16,462 nucleotides of DNA. It comes from Methanobacteriota archaeon (GTDB lineage: Archaea > Halobacteriota > Syntropharchaeia > JACQPP01). A program made the position numbers and the translations under genes. Under the pieces are notes generated by a model. It was given only the letters and a program-made list of their open reading frames with translations, had not been told where the DNA came from and made no database searches. The stretch spans positions 1-16,462 of the forward strand of contig JACQPP010000064.1 of the NCBI GenBank assembly GCA_016207465.1, read 5' to 3'. Shown here piece by piece: positions 12,914 through 16,462 of the stretch (the stretch's first letter is position 1; every line of letters begins with the position of its first letter).

Positions 12914-13953
12914 TATTCCCGCCGCCCCTGGCTGCCGGCCTGAATTTTCCGGAGGGAGCGGCTGTAGGGCGGGCGGAGGACTCCGCGCTCGGTGATGAGG
13001 GCCGACACGTGGGAGAGGGGGGTGGCGTCGAAGGCGGGATTGTAGACCCTCACTTCGTCGGGGGCGTTGCGGCGTCCCCCCAGCCAGCGGAGTTCGTCGG
13101 GGCTCCGCTCCTCGATGGTGATGTCCCTCTCCCGATGTTCCAGGTCGAAGGTGGAGACGGGCGCGGCCACGTAGAAGGGCACATGGTGGGCCCGGGCCGC
13201 CAGGGAGACCATGTAGGTCCCGATTTTGTTGAAGACCGCGTCCCGGGTGATGCGGTCGGCCCCCACCACGATGCGGTCCACGCCCCCCTTGCGGATGAGG
13301 TGGGCGGCGGCGTTGTCGGGGATGAGGGTCACGTCGAACTCGTCCCGAGAGAGCTCCCATGAGGTCAGCCGGGCCCCCTGGTTCAGGGGCCGGGTCTCGC
13401 ACGCGACCACCCGCAGCCGTTTTCCCCGGGAGGCGGCGGCCCGCAGAACCCCCAGGGCGGTGCCGTAGTCCACGGTGGCGAGACGCCCCGCGTTGCAGTA
13501 GGTCATCACCGTGTCCCCGTCGCGGAGGAGGGCGGCCCCGTGGCCCCCCATGGCGAGGTTCCTCCGGACGTCCTCGTCGGCCACCCGGTGGGCCTCCCCG
13601 AGGGCCAAGTCAAAGGACTCCCGGGGGGAGACCCCCCGGAGGGCCGCCTCAAGGGCGCGGTCCACCCCGCGGGAGAGGTTCACGGCGGTGGGGCGCACGG
13701 TTCGCAGCTCCCCGGCGGCCTCCTCCAGCTTCCGGCGGAAGTCGCGGGCCCCGCGGAGTTCCCGGGCGGCCACCGCCACCCCGTAGGCCCCGGCGGCCTC
13801 GAGAGCCGGGGCCCCGCGGACCCGCAGGGTGCGGATGGCCTCCACCACCTCGTCGAGGCGGGTGAGGGTGAGCCACGCCTCCTCGCCGGGCAGGCGCGTC
13901 TGGTCGATGAGGCGCAGCCCCGGACCGCTGGAATCCCACTCGAGCGTTCGCAT
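12913..13953 (-). CDS. mtnA: S-methyl-5-thioribose-1-phosphate isomerase (MtnA), eIF2B-related
   Basis: The 346-residue protein belongs to the MtnA/eIF2B-alpha fold. It opens with MRTLEW and LIDQTRLP as MtnA enzymes do, has the sugar-binding RVRGAPA (45-50), the catalytic cysteine C153 in TYCNAGRLATVDYGTALG and the catalytic aspartate D233 in VVGADRI. MtnA isomerises methylthioribose-1-phosphate to the ribulose form in the methionine salvage pathway; in archaea the substrate can also be a related deoxyribose phosphate. Ribose-1,5-bisphosphate isomerase is a homologue, but the N-terminal signature favours MtnA. A TATA box centred about 35 nt upstream of the ATG gives a leader of about 10 nt. 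It is first in an operon with rnhB and no other salvage gene is nearby. Confidence 0.93.
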   Translation of the reverse strand: MRTLEWDSSGPGLRLIDQTRLPGEEAWLTLTRLDEVVEAIRTLRVRGAPALEAAGAYGVAVAARELRGARDFRRKLEEAAGELRTVRPTAVNLSRGVDRALEAALRGVSPRESFDLALGEAHRVADEDVRRNLAMGGHGAALLRDGDTVMTYCNAGRLATVDYGTALGVLRAAASRGKRLRVVACETRPLNQGARLTSWELSRDEFDVTLIPDNAAAHLIRKGGVDRIVVGADRITRDAVFNKIGTYMVSLAARAHHVPFYVAAPVSTFDLEHRERDITIEERSPDELRWLGGRRNAPDEVRVYNPAFDATPLSHVSALITERGVLRPPYSRSLRKIQAGSQGRRE

Positions 13954-13982
13954 ATGTGTCCCGAAATATAGAGATGCCTGAA

Positions 13983-13994
13983 AGTATTTATACT
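13983..13994. promoter_or_regulatory. Symmetric TATA element shared by mtnA and ftsZ
   Basis: AGTAT-TT-ATACT is an inverted repeat with TATAAATA on the minus strand and TATTTATA on the plus strand. The minus-strand reading fits mtnA (start about 13963, leader about 10 nt). The plus-strand reading, preceded by the BRE-like CTGAAAG, would start ftsZ transcription near 14014, a leader of about 80 nt. No other TATA box for ftsZ is evident. Confidence 0.55.
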
Positions 13995-14042
13995 GTTAAG
14001 GGGAACCCTTCCACACCAAAAAACGCCAACTGTAACCCTGTT

Positions 14043-14054
14043 CCGGGAAACCGG
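14043..14054 (+). other. GNRA hairpin in the ftsZ leader
   Basis: CCGG-GAAA-CCGG, a 4-bp stem closed by a GAAA tetraloop, about 40 nt before the ftsZ start in the predicted leader. It is small and could be chance in GC-rich DNA. Confidence 0.3.
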
Positions 14055-14078
14055 GCGGGGAGGTTGAGCAAACAAAGA

Positions 14079-14088
14079 GGGGGTGGAT
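14079..14088 (+). promoter_or_regulatory. ftsZ2: Ribosome binding site of ftsZ
   Basis: GGGGGTGGAT, close to the archaeal consensus GGAGGTGAT, ends 4 nt before ATG 14093. It confirms the start and contrasts with the near-leaderless genes elsewhere in the window. Confidence 0.65.
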
Positions 14089-14092
14089 AGGA

Positions 14093-15190
14093 ATGCAATC
14101 ACTGGTACAAGAAGCATTGAAACAGACGGAGAAAGACAGACAACAGAGCGGAACGGAGATTGACGATTTCGGGCTTCCCCAGATTGCCATCGTGGGGTGC
14201 GGGGGCGCGGGCAACAACACCGTGACCCGTCTCCACAGCATGGGCGTCAACGGGGCCCTCACCGTCGCCATCAACACCGACAAGACGCATTTGGACGTGA
14301 GCAAGGCCGACAAGAAGATTCTCATCGGCAAGTCCCTGACCCGGGGCCTGGGGGCCGGCGGCGACCCGAAGATCGGGAAGCAGGCCGCGGAACTCGCCCG
14401 GGACACCTTGGAAGAGGTTCTGCGGGACGCGGATTTGGTCTTTGTCACCGCCGGCATGGGCGGGGGCAGCGGGACCGGCTCCGCACCCGTGGTGGCCGAG
14501 GTGGCCAAGAGCGTCGGGGCCATCGTCATCGGCATGGTCTCTTCGCCCTTCCGGGTGGAGAGGCTGCGGCTGGTGAAGGCCGAGGAGGGCCTGGAGGAGC
14601 TCCGCCGCAAGTGCGACACCGTCATCGTGCTGGACAACAACCGCCTGCTGGAGTACGTCCCCAACCTGCCCATGGACGCCGCCTTCGCGACGATGGACCA
14701 ACTCATCGCCGAGACGGTGAAGGGCATCTCGGAGACCATCACCCAGCCGTCGCTCATCAACCTGGACTACGCCGATGTCCGGACCATCATGAGCTGCGGC
14801 GGAGTGGCGGTCATGCTCTGGGGGGAGACGAACCCGCAGGACAACCGCGACAAGTCCAAGAACGTGGTGCGGCACGCGCTGAACCACCCGCTCCTCGACG
14901 TCGACTACCGGGGCGCCACGGGATGTCTCCTGCACATCACCGGCGGACCCGACCTGACGCTCAAGGAGGCGGAGGAAATCGCCGAGCTGCTCACCTACGA
15001 GCTGGACAGCCACGCCAACGTCATCTGGGGCGCCCGCATCAACCCCAACTTCGAGGGGCGGGTGCGCCTGATGGCCATCATGACGGGCGTCCAGTCCGCG
15101 CAGATTCTGGGACCCGGCGAGTCCGGCCAGTTCTCCCGGCAGCCCGCCGCCAGCCAAGCGGTCGAGACACTCATCGACCGCATCGACTAG
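14093..15190 (+). CDS. ftsZ2: Cell division protein FtsZ, FtsZ2-type
   Basis: This 365-residue tubulin homologue forms the division ring in archaea that divide by FtsZ. Seen are IVGCGGAGNNTVTRL (33-47), the ADKKILIGKSLTRGLGAGGD nucleotide-binding segment (72-91), the tubulin signature GGGSGTG (123-129; Ser where most FtsZ have Thr, still permitted), and the T7 loop NLDYAD with N223, D225 and D228 that triggers GTP hydrolysis in the next subunit. MVSSPFRVERLR, VLDNNRLLEYVPNLP, PSLINLDYADVRTIM and the C-terminal HPLLDVDYRGATG and NVIWGARI segments recall haloarchaeal FtsZ2, which acts in constriction, rather than FtsZ1; this is from memory of those sequences. The short N-terminal region and the tail after residue 350 look disordered. 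The start is supported by a ribosome binding site. Confidence 0.96.
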   Translation: MQSLVQEALKQTEKDRQQSGTEIDDFGLPQIAIVGCGGAGNNTVTRLHSMGVNGALTVAINTDKTHLDVSKADKKILIGKSLTRGLGAGGDPKIGKQAAELARDTLEEVLRDADLVFVTAGMGGGSGTGSAPVVAEVAKSVGAIVIGMVSSPFRVERLRLVKAEEGLEELRRKCDTVIVLDNNRLLEYVPNLPMDAAFATMDQLIAETVKGISETITQPSLINLDYADVRTIMSCGGVAVMLWGETNPQDNRDKSKNVVRHALNHPLLDVDYRGATGCLLHITGGPDLTLKEAEEIAELLTYELDSHANVIWGARINPNFEGRVRLMAIMTGVQSAQILGPGESGQFSRQPAASQAVETLIDRID

Positions 15191-15213
15191 GCGGCCAATT
15201 TTTCCACTGAACT

Positions 15214-15239
15214 CGGGGGCCCCCTTTTTGCGGCCCCCG
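15214..15239 (+). terminator. Hairpin with T5 loop after ftsZ
   Basis: CGGGGGCC (15214-15221) and GGCCCCCG (15232-15239) form a perfect 8-bp stem around a 10-nt loop with TTTTT. It lies 24 nt after the ftsZ stop. The T-run is inside the loop rather than after the stem. Confidence 0.5.
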
Positions 15240-15262
15240 GCTTCACAACCTCCCAACCTGGA

Positions 15263-15312
15263 GAGGAGAGGGCATTCCCTCTCCTCCTCCCTCTCAAATC
15301 CCTTTTTTCTTT
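15263..15312 (+). terminator. Hairpin followed by T-rich run, ftsZ terminator
   Basis: GAGGAGAGGG (15263-15272), loop CATT, CCCTCTCCTC (15277-15286): perfect 10-bp stem, then a pyrimidine stretch ending CTTTTTTCTTT (15302-15312). Archaeal termination depends mainly on the T-run; together they should end the ftsZ transcript before the next gene. Confidence 0.65.
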
Positions 15313-15369
15313 CTCGGCGGAGGGCGAAGGGCTTTTCCATTTTCCCATGGTCCTGATGGGCGAGGACCG

Positions 15370-16449
15370 ATGAAGTTCGGTTTGCTCTACGAGCTGCAGA
15401 CTCCGAAGCCCTGGAATGACCGGAGCGAGTATGACATCTACCACCAGGCGCTGGAGCAGATTGTGCTGGCGGAGGAGGTGGGGTTCCAGTATGTGTGGGA
15501 GGTGGAGCACCACTTCCTCTCCGAGTATTCGCATTCGAGCGCCCCGGAGGTCTTCCTGGGGGCGGTGAGCCAGAGAACGGAGAAAATCCGCATCGGCCAG
15601 GGGGTCGCATTGCTGCCCTACAACTTCAACCACCCGGTGCGGGTGGCGGAGCGGGCGGCGGCCCTGGACATCGTGAGCAAGGGGAGGCTGGAGTTCGGCA
15701 CGGGGCGCTCCATCACCCGGGAGGAGCTGGAGGGGTTCGGCATCGACCCCCGGGACTCGAAGCCCATGTGGGAGGAGGCCGTGGAGCTCATCCCCCGGAT
15801 GTGGACGGAGGACCCCTTCTCCTGCGACGGGAAGTATTTCAAGGTGCCCCCGCGCTCCATCCACCCGAAGCCCATCCAGAAGCCCCACCCCCCATTGTGG
15901 GTGGCGGCCACCCAGCCCCAGACCTTCGTCCAGGCGGGGGAGCGGGGCATGGGGGCACTGTGCTTCGGCTACAACGCCCCGGCGGACCTGGAGCCCGCGG
16001 TTCGGGCCTACCATGACGCCATCCGGAAGCCGGCCCGCCCCGTGGGCAAGTTCGTCAACAGGAACGTGGGGGCCCTCACGGTGATGTACTGCGAGCCCAC
16101 CGACCGGGGGGCCATGAAGCTGGGTCTCCCCGCGGCCATGTTCTTCGTGGACAGCGGACTCCGCCTCTTCCGCCCCTGGTATGGCCGGGAGACCCCGGGC
16201 TACGAGTTCTACAACCAGCTGCGCAGCGACATCGTGGACCCCCTGAAGGTGAAGCGCCCCATGGACCTCACCACCAGCGGAACCATCCTTGTCGGCGCCC
16301 CGGGGACCCTCATCCCCGCCATCGAGAAATACGAGAAAATCGGGGTCACCCAGATGCTCCTGCTGGTGCAGGCGGGGAAACTGCCCCACGAGAAGGTGAT
16401 GGAGTCGCTGGGGCTGTTCGGGAAGGAAGTGCTGCCCTCGTTCCAGTAG
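15370..16449 (+). CDS. Luciferase-like flavin/F420-dependent oxidoreductase
   Basis: The 359-residue protein is a TIM-barrel member of the bacterial luciferase-like monooxygenase superfamily. MKFGLLYELQ begins with the first barrel strand, YVWEVEHHF (41-49) carries the His pair common in LLM enzymes, then KIRIGQGVALLPYNFNHPVRVAERAAALDIVSKGRLEFGTGRS, quoted here in family terms as strand, 'NHP-x-R-x-A-E' helix and 'S-x-G-R-x-x-x-G-x-G' turn, follows; PLWVAATQPQTF is the late flavin-phosphate segment. The cofactor may be FMN or F420, which archaea often use in this family; substrate unknown. No other start in frame exists close upstream; GGCGAGGA a few bases before is a usable ribosome binding site. 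It follows the ftsZ terminator, and I see no clear TATA box for it. It is complete, ending 13 nt before the window edge. Confidence 0.88.
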   Translation: MKFGLLYELQTPKPWNDRSEYDIYHQALEQIVLAEEVGFQYVWEVEHHFLSEYSHSSAPEVFLGAVSQRTEKIRIGQGVALLPYNFNHPVRVAERAAALDIVSKGRLEFGTGRSITREELEGFGIDPRDSKPMWEEAVELIPRMWTEDPFSCDGKYFKVPPRSIHPKPIQKPHPPLWVAATQPQTFVQAGERGMGALCFGYNAPADLEPAVRAYHDAIRKPARPVGKFVNRNVGALTVMYCEPTDRGAMKLGLPAAMFFVDSGLRLFRPWYGRETPGYEFYNQLRSDIVDPLKVKRPMDLTTSGTILVGAPGTLIPAIEKYEKIGVTQMLLLVQAGKLPHEKVMESLGLFGKEVLPSFQ

Positions 16450-16462
16450 AAAGGGTAGGGGG

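Noticed and set aside
14099..15610. A 503-residue open frame on the minus strand
   Set aside because: It is antisense to ftsZ and the start of the monooxygenase, whose motifs are clear.
1..16462. CRISPR arrays, tRNA or rRNA genes
   Set aside because: No regularly spaced repeats of array type and no cloverleaf or rRNA-like sequence was seen in any intergenic stretch.

Overview
The window reads as high-GC archaeal, most likely euryarchaeal, chromosome. The markers are an archaeal-type alanyl-tRNA synthetase, RadB, an FtsZ that resembles the haloarchaeal FtsZ2 paralogue, an archaeal-size RNase HII, a DUF1614 membrane protein, and TATA boxes about 25-35 nt upstream of start codons with very short leaders. 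The proteins are not strongly acidic, so a haloarchaeon is unlikely. I cannot place it more precisely.

Layout. Positions 1-1394 (+) hold the end of a polysaccharide deacetylase and a membrane-anchored family-2 glycosyltransferase. Positions 1396-4871 (-) hold a three-gene sugar-nucleotide operon (NAD-dependent epimerase/dehydratase, DegT-type aminotransferase, hexapeptide acyltransferase) joined by ATGA overlaps, then a VapBC toxin-antitoxin pair with its own TATA box and a palindromic candidate operator. Together this is a surface-glycan region. Positions 5032-7184 (+) are a compact trio: unknown protein, RadB recombinase paralogue, unknown membrane protein. It converges on alaS-thrC (11122-7191, -), whose genes overlap by 4 nt. 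A DUF1614 membrane protein (11324-12091, +) diverges from alaS. Positions 12913-13953 and 12281-12913 (-) are mtnA and rnhB. The ftsZ2 gene (14093-15190, +) diverges from mtnA across one nearly symmetric TATA element and is followed by two strong hairpins and a T-run. A luciferase-like monooxygenase (15370-16449, +) ends the window.

The most notable unexplained structure is a dispersed palindromic element in three copies (about 1056-1089, 4946-4986, 9922-9957), each a GC-rich stem-loop whose 3' foot directly abuts GGCCAAC. Two copies lie inside essential-looking coding sequence (glycosyltransferase and alaS) and keep the frame; the third lies between divergent promoters. It resembles bacterial REP elements or the Rickettsia palindromic elements inside genes. 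The second is an AT-rich island between DUF1614 and rnhB that looks like a small-RNA gene: TATA box, then a 14-bp stem with a 24-nt C-rich loop, then a T5 tract. A tandem 32-bp repeat between alaS and the DUF1614 gene is a third regulatory oddity.
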